Positions 9,510 through 23,559 are shown, counted from the first letter of the stretch. The stretch: 64,000 nucleotides of DNA from Helicostylum pulchrum (GCA_025677825.1 JAIXMO010000017.1:124001-188000); one strand, 5' to 3'. Notes: a model not told the origin generated them from the letters alone. Numbers and translations are program-made.

Positions 9510-11620
9510 ATGTCCCCAAAACGAAAGAATGCAGAAGACGACCCAGACGAGGAAATTACGATTGAAGACACAGAAAAGAAGCCACGTTCAGAATCGACTA
9601 TTAGTCATTCCTCATGGATCTACAAGTTAACTGCTACACCACCCGTAAAAAAAAGTAGCAAGCAACCTACAGAACCAGAGCTAACAACAAAAGACAAATC
9701 AGAGCCAAAAAAGGAGGTAACTGTTACTGAACCAGAGCCAACCAAAGAAGTATCAGCACCAATGGAATCAGATACGACAGATACTACCACCGTCACCAAA
9801 GAACAACAGCAAGCCGCAGGAGTTTGGTCGTGGTTAGGTTATTCAGACAGAAAACCAGACGAAGACCCAATTGCCTCCATTCAACCAAGGCCATCCTACT
9901 GGAAATCATTGTTTGGTTCTAGTAATCCTAACCAACCCGATTCCGTTATTATATCCGATGATAATCAAGAAGAACAACCACCATTACCTACACCAGAAGA
10001 ACAAGAAGATAAATCACCACTTGAAACTACTATGGCCGAGGAGCCAATGAAATCGATGCCAGAAGGTACAGTACCACCAAAACTAGCTAGACAACCTAGC
10101 CGTAACAATGTAGTCTTACCTACATTCGAATCACAGTTTGAATTCGTTAATCCAGCACCAGGTCCAGATAATCCTAGTATGTTCTGTAAAGCCATTAATG
10201 CAATCAACTCTATATTTACACAAAAATCTGATAAATTACCTCAGTGGCAAGACATTGAATACCTTTCTAATATGATCCAAGCCATGAAAAACGATCCTGA
10301 TAATGTCGCTGATAAAAAGATATTAATTGTAGGTGTACATGGTTGGTTTCCATCAAAGGTAAAACTATTACAATTATGTTTTCGCATGTACCTCTTTTTT
10401 AACACTATATTAGTTAGTTCGTAATGTACTTGGTGAGCCAACAGGTACATCTATCAAATTCTGTGAACAAATGACATGTGCTGTAAAGACATACTTTCAA
10501 GAAACGCATAATTTAGAAATTCCAGATAAAGCCATTACCAATATACCTTTACAATGGGAAGGAAAAGTAACCGAACGAGTCAATAAATTATACGAGTACT
10601 TGATATCTGACTGGAAACAACATTTAGAGTCTGCTGATATTATCTTGTGGGTAACTCATTCACAAGGAACACCTGTTTCTGCCATCTTATTAAAGCAATT
10701 AATTGAAGAAAGTATAATTCAAACTGATAAACAACCTGTTTGTATGTTGGCTATGGCCGGTATCTCTCATGGTCCATTTCCTTCGTTAAAAGGTAATTTA
10801 CTAGTAAAGGTAAAGTACTCTCAACAACAACAACAAAAAAAGAGAACAAGATCCCCTAATTCACTCTTTTTATATAAAGTATTTTGAAGCAGATGCAGCT
10901 AGAGAATTATTCGAATTTATGGACTCCAATTCAGAAATATCAATTCAATTTAGAGAAGCCATGGCATTTGTTCTTCAAAACAAAGTAAAATCCGTCTTAA
11001 TGGGTTCAATGCAAGACCAAGTCGTACCTCTCTACTCTGCCATTATGTCTGGTATATCGCATCCCAACATCTTACGTGCAGTTTACATTGACGGTCATAT
11101 TTATTCCAAGGACGATTTTCTTATCCGACTTATTCTATTTGCTATCCGTTTACTAAACGTCGGTTTATCCGATCACGGATTTCTAATTCATATTAGCGAA
11201 GTATTAGCCGGTAATATATATGCATGGGAAGGTGGACATTCCACCGTATACGAAGAACTCAAAGTCTTTCTATTACCTTTACAGTACTTGTTTGAGACAC
11301 CTCCTTTTGCAAACTGTCAGATAAAGACACCTACTTTATTATTAACTCAACAATTGAAAGAAACAACGGATAGAGCCAAACAAAAGGTGCTGGAAAAAGT
11401 ACAAGCTAGATTAGACCCGTTCCAAGCTAAATTACGATTAAATCCCTTTCATTTACCATGGGCTATGCGAGGTATCTGGGACGATCCTCGTATTTTATCT
11501 GACGAGACATTAAATCATGAACTAGAAGAGCTTCAGGATTTATTTGATAAATGGAATCCTACTAGCGCAAAATTAAAAGAAATCAAGTTTCGTTTGGAGC
11601 CTCTGAAAGCAAGATTGTAA
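9510..11620 (+). CDS. Alpha/beta-hydrolase-fold protein with long acidic N-terminus
   Basis: Three exons (9510-10358, 10414-10809, 10880-11620) give 661 residues; both introns are phase 0. The first 230 residues are a disordered Lys/Glu/Pro/Thr-rich region. The hydrolase core starts at KKILIVGVHGWFP (first strand and oxyanion-type HG), then has WVTHSQGTPVSA, a nucleophile elbow with Ser in T-H-S-Q-G rather than G-x-S-x-G. QDQVVPLYSA supplies the likely acid, and a late GGHS the likely His. All three catalytic positions are therefore present. Lipase or esterase activity is the natural inference; the substrate is unknown. It is not a DDHD phospholipase by the motifs visible. A C-terminal helical tail (residues about 590-661) follows the core. 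Confidence 0.75.
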
Positions 11621-11815
11621 CATGCTACAGATCAAAATTTTACTGTGTAATGTTCTACTTTTTAACAATAAAATCGTCTTTGCGAAAAAGGACCGCAGTT
11701 CACTGTGACTCGTACATTGACTGCCTTTTTTTTTTTTTTTTTTTTTCTTTCTTTTTTAAAAAAAACTAGATCTATTTATCTTTTTTTTATACATACTCAA
11801 TTTACATTTAACAAG

Positions 11816-14227
<2,412 letters not shown>

Positions 14228-15282
14228 ATCTTTCTTTTCTTCTAGTCTCGTAACCGTTCATAAATAATTTCTCTCTTCCTCTTCCCCTTTTTTTTTTTGC
14301 TGTAGTCGATTTTGTTTTAAAACCATCTTTTATTTTCTTTTATTTTAACTTTCAATATACAATTAGATTAAACTAAAAATTAAAATATATAAATTTATAT
14401 CCTTTTTTTTTGTTCTACTTGCTAAATTAAAAATATAGTGAAGATTCTTGATTTATACGTCCAGCAAAGGTTAGACTGACATATCAAAAGTACAGCGTTT
14501 ATTTTGTTTATTCACAATTAATTTCGTAAAACGGGTTTGTCGCATGAATTTATCAAGTTCAATTAATATATAAATACGAATAACTACGTACGCGAAAAAA
14601 AAAGTATGATAGAATAGATTCCTCTTTTTATCATGATTATCTTTTTTTTTCTTCCTTTTTTTCCTTTTTTTCCTTTTTAACTGTGAATTATATAATTATG
14701 TGTGCATCCTTCAAAAAGAATCTTTTTCTCGTGGTATGGTTGTATCGATACTATGAAAAAGGCCTCATTTTTTTAATCTGCTGCGTAAATTGGCTGTGCC
14801 TCAAGAACTTTGGTTTCCTCAGAAATTATAGGACCGCCTCAAATCCCAACTGTAGAAATGAGATCCTGAAAAGAAAGGCCCTGCAAGCATTAAAAACAAA
14901 AAGAATGAATTCAAAATTCGAAAATGCCCGGCCTGGTTTTTTTGTGGAAGACAAAGAGTTTTACAAAAGGGTTTTCGACACGATAGTAAATAATACTTTT
15001 AATTTGTAGAGTAAGTTTCTTTTTATATAGAAGAATCTTAAACATTATATCACTTAATTCACAGACGCTAGCCGATGAAGAATCTTCGAATGCTCTTTTA
15101 GCAGGAGTACATCTCCCAGTTTTCCGGGCAAGTAAGCCTTTCGTGAAATTCCTTCTTGCTGTGGTTCATGGCAAGATTAATAATAGACGGTAATAAGGAG
15201 GAAAGCGGTGACGTGACGGTGACAGTAATAAGGAAGAACACAAAGAAAATCCAACCATGTTTCCCTTCTTCCACTTAACAAT
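14228..15282 (+). other. Gap with one small open frame of unknown nature
   Basis: After the PRP43 stop the DNA is strongly A/T-rich with T-runs. An open frame with ATG at 14698 runs to 15009 (104 codons). Its second half (RTASNPNCRNEILKRKALQA and PGFFVEDKEFYKRVFDTIV) looks more coding-like than its hydrophobic beginning, so a fragment of an old gene is possible; no family was recognised. The left arm of the inverted duplication begins at about 15167. Confidence 0.3.
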
Positions 15283-15591
15283 ATGTCCACTCAACACTGT
15301 AAGTCAAGAATCGGTTCTTTAGTTGTAAACAAAATTGAATTTCTTTAATTATAGCTGAAGATGTAGAAGGTTTCAAACTACCTTTGAAATGGAAACCTGG
15401 TACAGTTCTCATGAACAAAATGTTATTAAGTGACTCAAAGATAATGAATCTGAGTGTTTGCTCTCTAGTTGGTACTTCATTAATATCTTTTATTACTCGT
15501 TTAAATATGCTGTATTTGTTTAACATATAAGCCGTCTGTAGGTACAGATGTTCCTGCCAATACTTATTCTGTGGCTCAAACTGAATGGGCT
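15167..15591. repeat. Left arm of inverted duplication
   Basis: This segment is the reverse complement of 17439-17875 over its whole length. I see essentially identical sequence except for a roughly 12-bp indel near 15190 (right arm about 17850, where a CGGTGATGG-like unit is added). The arms contain the promoter-proximal part, exons 1 and 2, both introns and the start of exon 3 of a nuclease-like gene. Similarity ends abruptly inside exon 3 (after codons AQTEWA), at 15591 on this side. Confidence 0.95.
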
Positions 15592-15906
15592 AATTCCAAT
15601 GGGGACTACACTTTGTATGTTTCACAAAATACGAATAATAAGTCAGTCCCACTACCTATTGCTATTCAAGAAGAAGTTAATCAAACCACAATGTTAAACA
15701 CTATTGGACACTGTACGTTGGTTTACGAGAAGCTTAAGCTTTTGCCCACAGTATTGATTATCTCTGTCAAAGACAGTTCTAATTTAAAGAGTGAGGAGGA
15801 GTTTAGTGTTGATGGTGATTCATATTTAATGCAATGCGAATCTAAATTTTGGGCATACAAGTGCTTTTTGTTTCTCCCTGATGATTCAGTCAATCTAGAC
15901 AGTTAA
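15283..15906 (+). CDS. PD-(D/E)XK nuclease-like protein, short left copy
   Basis: A 16-nt first exon (15283-15298), exon 2 (15355-15471) and exon 3 (15542-15906) join in frame to give 165 residues. The N-terminus (EDVEGFKLPLKWKPGTVL) is encoded within the inverted-repeat arm. The core reads VPLPIAIQEEVNQTTMLNTI, then HCTLVYEKLKLLPTVLIISV and FWAYKCFLFL. Its spacing matches the Rpn-like PD-(D/E)XK layout of an acidic strand (hhhE.Q..v), a helix with tyrosines, then lP.hhhh.v. The upstream Asp of the fold is not obvious and the E-x-Q is altered to QEE, so catalysis is doubtful. The right copy (minus strand) shares the pattern. This may be a shortened paralogue whose 5' end has been homogenised with its partner. 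Family assignment is inference from pattern. Confidence 0.55.
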
Positions 15907-16062
15907 TACACCTACATCCGCATTTTTTACATTGTGTTATTTTATATCCAATCCCAACAAATCGTTCAGTTTAACGCTCAATTTAGATACTCAATCTATA
16001 TGCTTAGCTTGTGAAGCTATAGCAAACAAAGAAAACTAAATATACTTTACAACTATTTTTTT

Positions 16063-17747
16063 TTATTCAATATCACTTTTTCGCTCCTTTCTTCTTCGAA
16101 TATGATAATATGAAGATTTTAAATTATCAGGTGATTTGTATGATTTAAATAGACCCTTTTTTGTCTTCGTTGAATATGTTCTTCCAATTTTTGTTCTTTC
16201 CGGGCTTGCTTAAACTTTCAATAAATTGAGCATCTTCAACAGTATAGGTAAAGTGCATGCGTTTTTAAATAGACGAATTGAGCTCCGATTTTTCGAAATT
16301 TTATAAAGCGTGTTTGCTGGATGGCTATCGTGATTTCGAAAAAACGGAATGCGACAAGATGTTGCATTTAGTAAATATAAGAGCGATACGCATCAATTTT
16401 TGATAAGTATTAATGGTATCGCTTTGATCTTCACTTGTAGCCTTGTCGTTGTTTTCTAAATTGTTTTGTAATTGTTCAATTGAGAGCAGTCCTTCTTTTG
16501 CATGACTCTTTGTCTTTTTCTTAGTGTTGCCATCTTGGTTATCGCTGATGATATGCTCCAAATTTCTTTTAATTCGATTCAATAAATAAGTTGCACTTGA
16601 TTTACAAATCATTTCATCACATTCCTTAGACAGAATTTCCTTCACAGTAGATGATAACAACATTAGAGTTGGATTCGAACAGTGGTGTCGGGGTATTTAC
16701 TGTAGAGTATGATGAGTAGTAAGTTGTCAGCAAGAAGTTGTAGACTTGTACCTGTATATATATAAAAGTGATTAAATAAGAAAGTAACCTAAAGCTACCA
16801 TAGGATCTAATGTTATTTGATGACAGTAAGAATAATTCGATACGGCACCAGCAGTTAACAGAAAACATTGTTTAGCCCAGAATCTGCAGCTCGCTTGGAG
16901 TAGAAATCCCTCACTACTGGTAGTAAATTCATCTTGAAAGTTAGCCTTTGAAAAAGATTTGGTCACAATAACTAGAATAATGGGTAAGACTTTGTAGCGC
17001 TTATAAGAATTAGATGAATAACTTATAAGTCGAAGCATAAAGTCTTGATCGACATAATATTGAGATTCAATTAATATTGGGGGTAAAGACTCTGCTTTTT
17101 CAATTTTAGACGCATAAACTATGTCCGATCTAGTACCATCAGTGTCGAGCCAGAGCTAATGACAAGTATAGAAGATACACCAGAATTCATAGTAAACTGG
17201 AATCGGAATAAGACAAAGAGATTCAGACCTGTGGCACCTACATCTAGGCGAATAGCTAAGAAGAGACGAATAGGTGACACAGATCTCACTTGCAGATAAT
17301 AAATGAACATCTTTCTTTCTGTTATTTTATAACTATATTCTTCGTAATAAGTTTTATACTTCTTTACTCTTAGTTAAAATCTTATTACTTGTAAGGCAAT
17401 ATTATTGGTGGAATATCAGTAATATTTGTCTTGACATCAGCCCATTCAGTTTGAGCCACAGAATAAGTATTGGCAGGAACATCTGTACCTACAGACGGCT
17501 TATATGTTAAACAAATACAGCATATTTAAACGAGTAATAAAAGATATTAATGAAGTACCAACTAGAGAGCAAACACTCAGATTCATTATCTTTGAGTCAC
17601 TTAATAACATTTTGTTCATGAGAACTGTACCAGGTTTCCATTTCAAAGGTAGTTTGAAACCTTCTACATCTTCAGCTATAATTAAAGAAATTCAATTTTG
17701 TTTACAACTAAAGAACCGATTCTTGACTTACAGTGTTGAGTGGACAT
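16063..17747 (-). pseudogene. PD-(D/E)XK nuclease-like gene with Myb/SANT-like tail, decayed right copy
   Basis: The minus strand starts like the left copy (ATG 17747, same two introns). Exon 3 then diverges after AQTEWA to DVKTNITDIPPIILPYK and a stop at 17385. Further down, another frame gives DTDGTRSDIVYASKIE, then LPPILIESQYYVDQDFMLRL and YKRYKVLPIILVIVTKSFS, then FWAKQCFLLTAGAV: a fuller nuclease-like core with SD and IESQ in the places of the D and E-x-Q/K residues. A small intron (about 16789-16753) leads to a further helical region (SSTVKEILSKECDEMICKSS, 16663-16325). At 16262-16063, in two frames, FTYTVEDAQFIESLSKPGKN and LFKSYKSPDNLKSSYYHIRR resemble a Myb/SANT repeat. Several stops and frame changes argue for a pseudogene, although unrecognised introns could rescue parts. 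Confidence 0.5.
17159..17302 (+). other. Short open frame inside the right nuclease-like copy
   Basis: Forty-seven codons from ATG 17159 (TSIEDTPEFIVNWNRNKTKR, then a basic SRRIAKKRRIG), opposite the nuclease-like relic and located where its core seems interrupted. The basic cluster resembles a nuclear localisation signal. It may be the trace of an inserted sequence or chance; no family recognised. Confidence 0.2.
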
Positions 17748-17875
17748 ATTGTTAAGTGGAAGAAGGGAAACATGGTTGGATTTTCTTTGTGTTCTTCCTT
17801 ATTACTGTCACCGTCACGTCACCGCTTTCCTCCTTATTACCATCACCGTTTCTTTCTATTATTAATCTTGCCATG
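17439..17875. repeat. Right arm of inverted duplication
   Basis: Reverse-complement partner of 15167-15591. The two 83-codon antisense frames across the arms (15275-15526 minus and 17504-17755 plus) translate identically, which directly shows the high identity. The arms are separated by about 1.85 kb that is not repeated. Confidence 0.95.
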
Positions 17876-20800
17876 TGCTGCTGAAGGTGATTAATCTAAG
17901 GTGAGCAAGAACATGCAAGGAAATATGTTATGATAATGTTATGGATAGGTGTATATTAATATCAAACATGTATATTAATGAATCCTCAGTACATCTTTCC
18001 TTTTTCAAAACCTGCTTTAGAGTGTGAACATTTTATATTTAATCACAAGCAACTTTTAGTGAAATCAAAAAAATACATATCGTTTTTAGGTCAATTTGAT
18101 TTAACTTATTGTGACATTTCTTTTATTTCAAAAGGACAAAGCTTTTAGACATAAAGGGACAATCATTCTCGCCTTAGTGCTATTAATTTTTTGGAAAGTA
18201 ATATTTATTTTTTTGTTACAGACGTTTAATTTTCTCAAAGTGACAAAATTTACCGTTCTCACTGTACCTCTTTGTTTGTTTTCTTTTTAAAATAAACCAA
18301 AAAATAGAGCTTTATCTTGTACGAGTTTAAGGTCGCCAGAATAACAGCTCCCTTTGACCGCCCCAATATCTGAGAGCGATTGTGACTAAATAAAATATAA
18401 AACCACAATACTATATGTCAAGACTTTTTGAAAAACATTTATTATTATTATTATTTAAAAAAAAAAGTTACTAGTGCTTTGGCCTTTACAATAAGGAAAC
18501 AAAAAAAGTTTCCCAAGTGAAAGTTTCCCAAGGCTAACCACGAGGAGGTACACTAGTTGAAGTCTCATCACGTTCATACATATACGTGAAAAAAATATAT
18601 ATACATGTATCTAAATATAAAAATAAACACATACATAAATATAAAAAAAAGATGATGATGCCAAAGAATAAGTATCCACAACAACACAACTACTTAATGA
18701 TACTGTTTTCCTTAGAGAAGACTACCGAGACGGGAACCATCAATCCAACCTCCCTACGATATCCGCATGGTTGGTGTGCCATTACACGCAGGTTAAACTG
18801 CACGAACCGCTCGTAAACGAGGCAGGGGAGAAGGAGATAAACAGCTCGTCAAAAACCACTTTAGCAACCGTTATGTTCTGTTGCTTTCAAAAGCCAGTAC
18901 AATTATAGATAGCAGTGTTTCAAAGGAAGGAAAAAAAACTTGACTGTACTAACCCTTAATATGTGTACTAGGTGAAGCTGCCACTAAAGCAATTCAAAGA
19001 AAGAGAGGATGACCCTCGACCAAGAAGAAGACTACAGGTATACAAATATAAAGACTAATAATAATTGTAGATTTAGTAGACTAACAGTCAGTACATTATT
19101 ATTAGAAGCCAACCAGTGGAAGTAAAAAAATAAAGATTAGAGGAACCTAAGAAATGATGGTAAGTGTATTGTTGAAAGAGGGACTTTTACTATTTAGTTA
19201 TATTTCTAATGTAAAGCATCACATTAAATAGACGATTATAAAGCAAGGCAGGAGTAATGAAGTTAAGTATGCCTAAGATATTATTGTGAATTTCTATATC
19301 ATTTTATTTAAATAAATATTATATGTAAAATAAAGTAATCATTTGTATAATAAAATAAACATAATGTAAAGAATATAAGTAATAAAAGTTTTAAAAATGA
19401 GTGTATAAGCAAATGAAAAAATGAGGGAGCATGCTGCTGGACCTTTCAGAATAAATGTAAAAAAGTTGTATACAGTTGTAAAATTCTTGAATTTTTTTTT
19501 TCAACTTTTTTATATGTTTTGCAAAACCGACATAAAAGTTGAACTTTTTTTTTCAACTTTTTCACTTGAATGCAGCGACTTTTTTACATTTTAGAAAAAT
19601 TAAAATCTCGGCCAAAATTTCCCGTTGTGATAATATAAAGGTAACAAGTAGTTATCGCATCCCGGGAACGCTGATCCGAGATATTTGATTGTTATTCATT
19701 ACTACATGCTGAGTCGTACTTAAAAAGATGTGTGGATTTCATGCAAATTGTCGGTATCTGTAAAATGACCTGTGTTATTATTTTTCCTCATTAAAAAAAA
19801 ACCCCCCTTTGGCGTAAATGTTGATACTTGATCACAACCAGGGCAGTTTGAAAATACGCTCTTAGTCATCTTGTCGAAACAACTTTAGTAAATATGTTCG
19901 GACCGAAGCTGATCACCAAAAAAGTGTCTACTACGCCCCCAAAACAGACATTTCAATAAAAAGAAAACTATTATGAATATCAAACCTTCATGTGTTAAAA
20001 CATGATTGATCTAATGGATCCCAGGTAATAATATACGCTGTCCTCTTGAATAATTACCGTCATCTTAATTATTTCTCACCCCAACTATAATTTGATAATA
20101 CAAGTAACTAATTTACTTACTAGCCTAATGGTACCTGTGTTAACATAACGTAAATTATGTAATCTAATGTACATAATACTTGACGGATCACTTATCTTCC
20201 TGTATTGTACAAAGTAATGTTATGTAATAGAACCCCCCCCCCCCCTCCCGGATCATCCATAGGCTTTGATACGCGGGAGATGCCGCTATTATATATATAT
20301 ATAAATATGTAAAGTAAACTAAATAAAAATAATCAATAAAACGCTCGATAAGAGCGGATGTCAATAATACGATTATTATTACGTGCATTCAAAACCAGCT
20401 CACCCCTTTCATATGACATGTTAAAAATACGACTGTAAATATGAGATCAGATTTAATTATTGGAAGCATGGCGTAATAAAAAAAAAATTGATACGGAGAT
20501 ACACTTTCAGCGACCCGAAACTTTCCTTTTACCCCGCCTTTCACACATAGAAATAAAATGAAGGAAATAAATTTATAACTGAATTATACATGTAGTTATT
20601 CACAAGTCTGCATATAATAATCAAATGTGTATGCATATACTTTTTTAAAAAAAAAATAGATAGAGAAAGTAACATATTCAGTCGATTGCTTATCCATTTT
20701 AAAAATTTATATATGGTGATAATGCCGTGGCAAAATAAACTGTAACTATTATCTCTCTTAAAAAAAACAAATAAAAGGGAATTAAAAAGCTAACTACCAT

Positions 20801-22121
20801 TTTTAATAGATCACAAAATTCATTGGCTCAGTAACGATACTGATAATCACAGTATGCAGTTTTAATTAGCAAAAATCCAACAGACAGTGGTATGATGAAG
20901 AGGGAAACTTACAAGACCACTGAAAAAGGTTTCCCTAAATAACTGGGAGATTTCTCACTATTCTAAAACTAACTAGCATCAAATGATTTCTTTATGATAA
21001 GTTTTTTTTACCTGGAATTAGAGATATTGTGTATCTTGGTCACGAAATAAGGGAAATTATTTCCCTTTGTACTGTTGCATAAAATAAACAATGTGTGATA
21101 GTAGCGTGCGAGAAGAAACCCTGAATGTAAAAAATCATATAACACAGCATGAAAGCGAAGAAATATAAAAAAGAAAACGGTGATACAAACGAATTAAACT
21201 TTTTTACATATGTAAATTGGCCAAAAATAGTATCCAGAATGACATGAATTATGCAATTTTGACATGTGAAAAAAAAAATATTCTCGATTTATGATCGTTG
21301 TATAACTTTTTTTTTTTTTTCAAGGTATTTTTATGTCAGTGTGTTCAGTAATAATCATTTGTCCTTAAATGGCATGATACCAAATGTCCAATGAATAATA
21401 TTTTTTTTACTGGGCATATAACGCGTTTTAATTAAATTATTAAAATTGAGTGTACTTCCTAAAGTAGTATACATGTTACCGAGCGGATCATTAAATAAGC
21501 GGATGTTGCACATTTGGAGATTCCATTGATTCATAATCAAGGGTTGAAGAAAGATTAGTGCGCCACGTTCTTTTTTAAAATTATTTGTTTGCTACAGTAA
21601 AACATGAAACAGGGGGTTAGAAAAAAAAAGAATATGTTTGTTTTGAGAAATAAGAAACTTAAAATTTTATCAAACACATGTGTGTGTGTGTATAAAGCAT
21701 GTAAAAAAAATGTACAACAGTTACCACATTAAAAGCGTAAATCTTGGTACCCCCTCTTGTGTATAACCTTTTTAAAAACCAGAGGGAAAATGACATTTTA
21801 ATTTCTTACGCGTTTATTTAGTAAATGTGTGATACTCATTAGTCATCAATAGCGTATTTAGAGAAGAAACAATTTATTATGTAGAAAAAAAAAAGAAGGT
21901 GATTTTATGCAGTGACGGGAGAAAAAGAGAAAATTGCTAAAATAAGTGTTATATATGATACATTTTTTAAATAATTGGAAATAAAAAAAGATAGGGAGTG
22001 AGAGAAACGATTAAGTTGAAATAAATAATTTTTGTGTGTGTGGTGTGGTGTGGTGGGGGTGGTGTGGTGGGGGTGAAAAGCTTGTTTTTTCATGTGTTTC
22101 CCCTCTTTTTGCATCAGCTGT
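17876..22121. other. Gene-poor AT-rich region
   Basis: About 4.2 kb without a supportable gene. Short open frames (18586-18816 plus, 20188-20388 minus, 21355-21540 minus) are low-complexity or lack any recognisable pattern. Notable sequence: AGGGAAAC...GTTTCCCT inverted repeat near 20901-20937; a perfect 19-base palindrome AAGGGAAAT-T-ATTTCCCTT near 21047; a C-run near 20233-20245; and a GT/GGT-rich tract (22035-22075). A possible MITE at about 19454-19588 is listed separately. Confidence 0.5.
19454..19588. mobile_element. Possible small inverted-repeat (MITE-like) element
   Basis: The segment is bounded by AAATGTAAAAAAGTTG on the left and its near-exact reverse complement CGACTTTTTTACATTT on the right (15 of 16 matching). 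Inside are two copies of a T-run followed by CAACTTTTT. Length of about 135 bp, terminal inverted repeats and AT-richness fit a non-autonomous DNA transposon, but no clear target-site duplication beyond TA-like flanks is visible and the repeats are AT-rich. Confidence 0.35.
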
Positions 22122-22937
22122 TTATGAAACATTGCTAAGAGTAGATTCAGGAGTTGAAATATGAAGATTACGAATAGGTGGTAATAGGACATTATAAAAA
22201 TCATCATCATCTTCTTCTGCCGATGTATTATTTGTAGCTGGTTGAGCATTTGTATAAGTCATTGGGTTAATCATTCGAAGTCGTTCTAACCAACTTTCTG
22301 CTCGTTGAATGGTATCATCAAATACGTTATGAATAGATCCTAGCATTTCTGTAGATTCTTGACCAAACGATAATAATCTTAGTGCGACATCTTCTTGTCC
22401 TTTTGTTTGTCTCTGTGAAACATCGTTTGTCGATAACGTCTCATCGGATAAAGAAGCCTATTTTAGTGTTAATAATTTTATCTGCGCATGTTTAAAAAAA
22501 AATGTTTTTTTTTTGCTTACCCATCTACTAGGCAAGTTCAAAATTGTTCCTCGAACAGTAGCTTTCGCTTGGTAAGGTAATGCAGTACTTGCATAACAAG
22601 TAATGATATCGACAACTTTACGTATTGTGTTGACCATATCTCTTTTAATAGAAGCCAATACCATAGGCTGTTGCTTCAATTGAGGTGTTGTGGCTAATGA
22701 AACCAAAAAATTACGAAGTAAAGCCATTTGTTGACCTAAATTTCGAATAGCGTACTGTAACCAACTAAGGCAATAGCGAAGACATTTCATTGAATCTTCA
22801 CTAACCATTGCTGCTGTTGATCCGGCTGCAGAACTAGCTCCTACAACTAATTGTTGCCAAGTAGAAGAGTTGGTTGTAGCGGGTGATGTGATATAAGGCT
22901 CGGATAATTTCATCGTTGAGGTCGTTGTATAATTCAT
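22122..22937 (-). CDS. OPI1: OPI1-like transcriptional repressor, short form
   Basis: Two exons (22937-22521 and 22457-22122) joined by a phase-0 intron encode 250 residues. The first exon carries the Opi1 family core: TWQQLVVGASSAAGSTAAMV, then VSEDSMKCLRYCLSWLQYA, QQMALLRNFLVSLA and a helical KRDMVNTIRKVVDIITCYAS. The second exon has QRAESWLERLRMINP and an acidic tail. In yeast Opi1 represses phospholipid (INO) genes through its activator-interaction domain and is held at the ER by phosphatidic acid and Scs2. Here only the C-terminal conserved domain is present: I see no FFAT motif, no leucine zipper and no Q-rich region, so the product is about 60% of the yeast length. The ATG at 22937 is preceded by in-frame stops. 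Confidence 0.82.
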
Positions 22938-23559
22938 TTATTTAAAAGAAATTAAGAAGAAAAAAAAAATATAAAAAAACTTTTCTTTTATATCTGAATT
23001 TTTTTTTTTTTTCACATGTCAAGTTTTCTATACCCCTATTACAATCACAATCACGCTTTTCTAAGCGGTTTTTGAATGGGGGAATATTTCGTGAAAAAAA
23101 AATGCGGAGTGTAAAACAATATTTTCGCGTGCTTTTAACAGATTTAAAAGATGTATACTTAAATGAAGACATATCCGATGCTATAGTTGAAAATTTAGTA
23201 CATAGCTTTTTTTTTTTCGAGAGGTTTAGCATTCAACTGACGAACAAAGTTGAATGTTATATTCCCTTAAAGAGGGGATCTTATAAGAAAAACAGAGATT
23301 CCGTAAAATGTCGAAAGTCTGTAAGCCCGCACTGCGACGCGTAGCGAGCGAAAAAAAAGCTGCATTGATTAAATACATCACATGAGCAAATATAGATTGT
23401 GAATTTTATCATAAATAATGATAAATAATCACTTTTCTTTTTCTTTTTTACCATGTTCACCAGTAAGTATTATTTCTTATATACATTTTTAAATCTTATA
23501 TTGATTATTCAGCTTTTTTCTAGTGGCTTTTGTTTTCTTTTTTTTTATGTCCGTACAAA
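22938..23559 (+). other. Gap upstream of OPI1 with an unsupported ORF
   Basis: Contains a 90-codon open frame (23072-23344; RSVKQYFRVLLTDLKDVYLN) interrupted by a T-run-encoded Phe stretch. It could be chance or a remnant; no family recognised. The rest is AT-rich. Confidence 0.25.

Noticed and set aside
15275..15526. 83-codon minus frame, and its identical partner at 17504-17755 plus
   Set aside because: They are antisense to exons and introns of the nuclease-like genes; useful only as proof of arm identity.
16664..16690. GGATTCGAAC string resembling a tRNA T-loop
   Set aside because: No acceptor or anticodon stems can be folded around it and it lies in the nuclease-like relic.
18586..18816. 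76-codon plus frame
   Set aside because: Lys/Tyr/His low-complexity start from A/T repeats; no recognisable domain. A resemblance to ribosomal or histone fragments nearby was tested by eye and did not hold.
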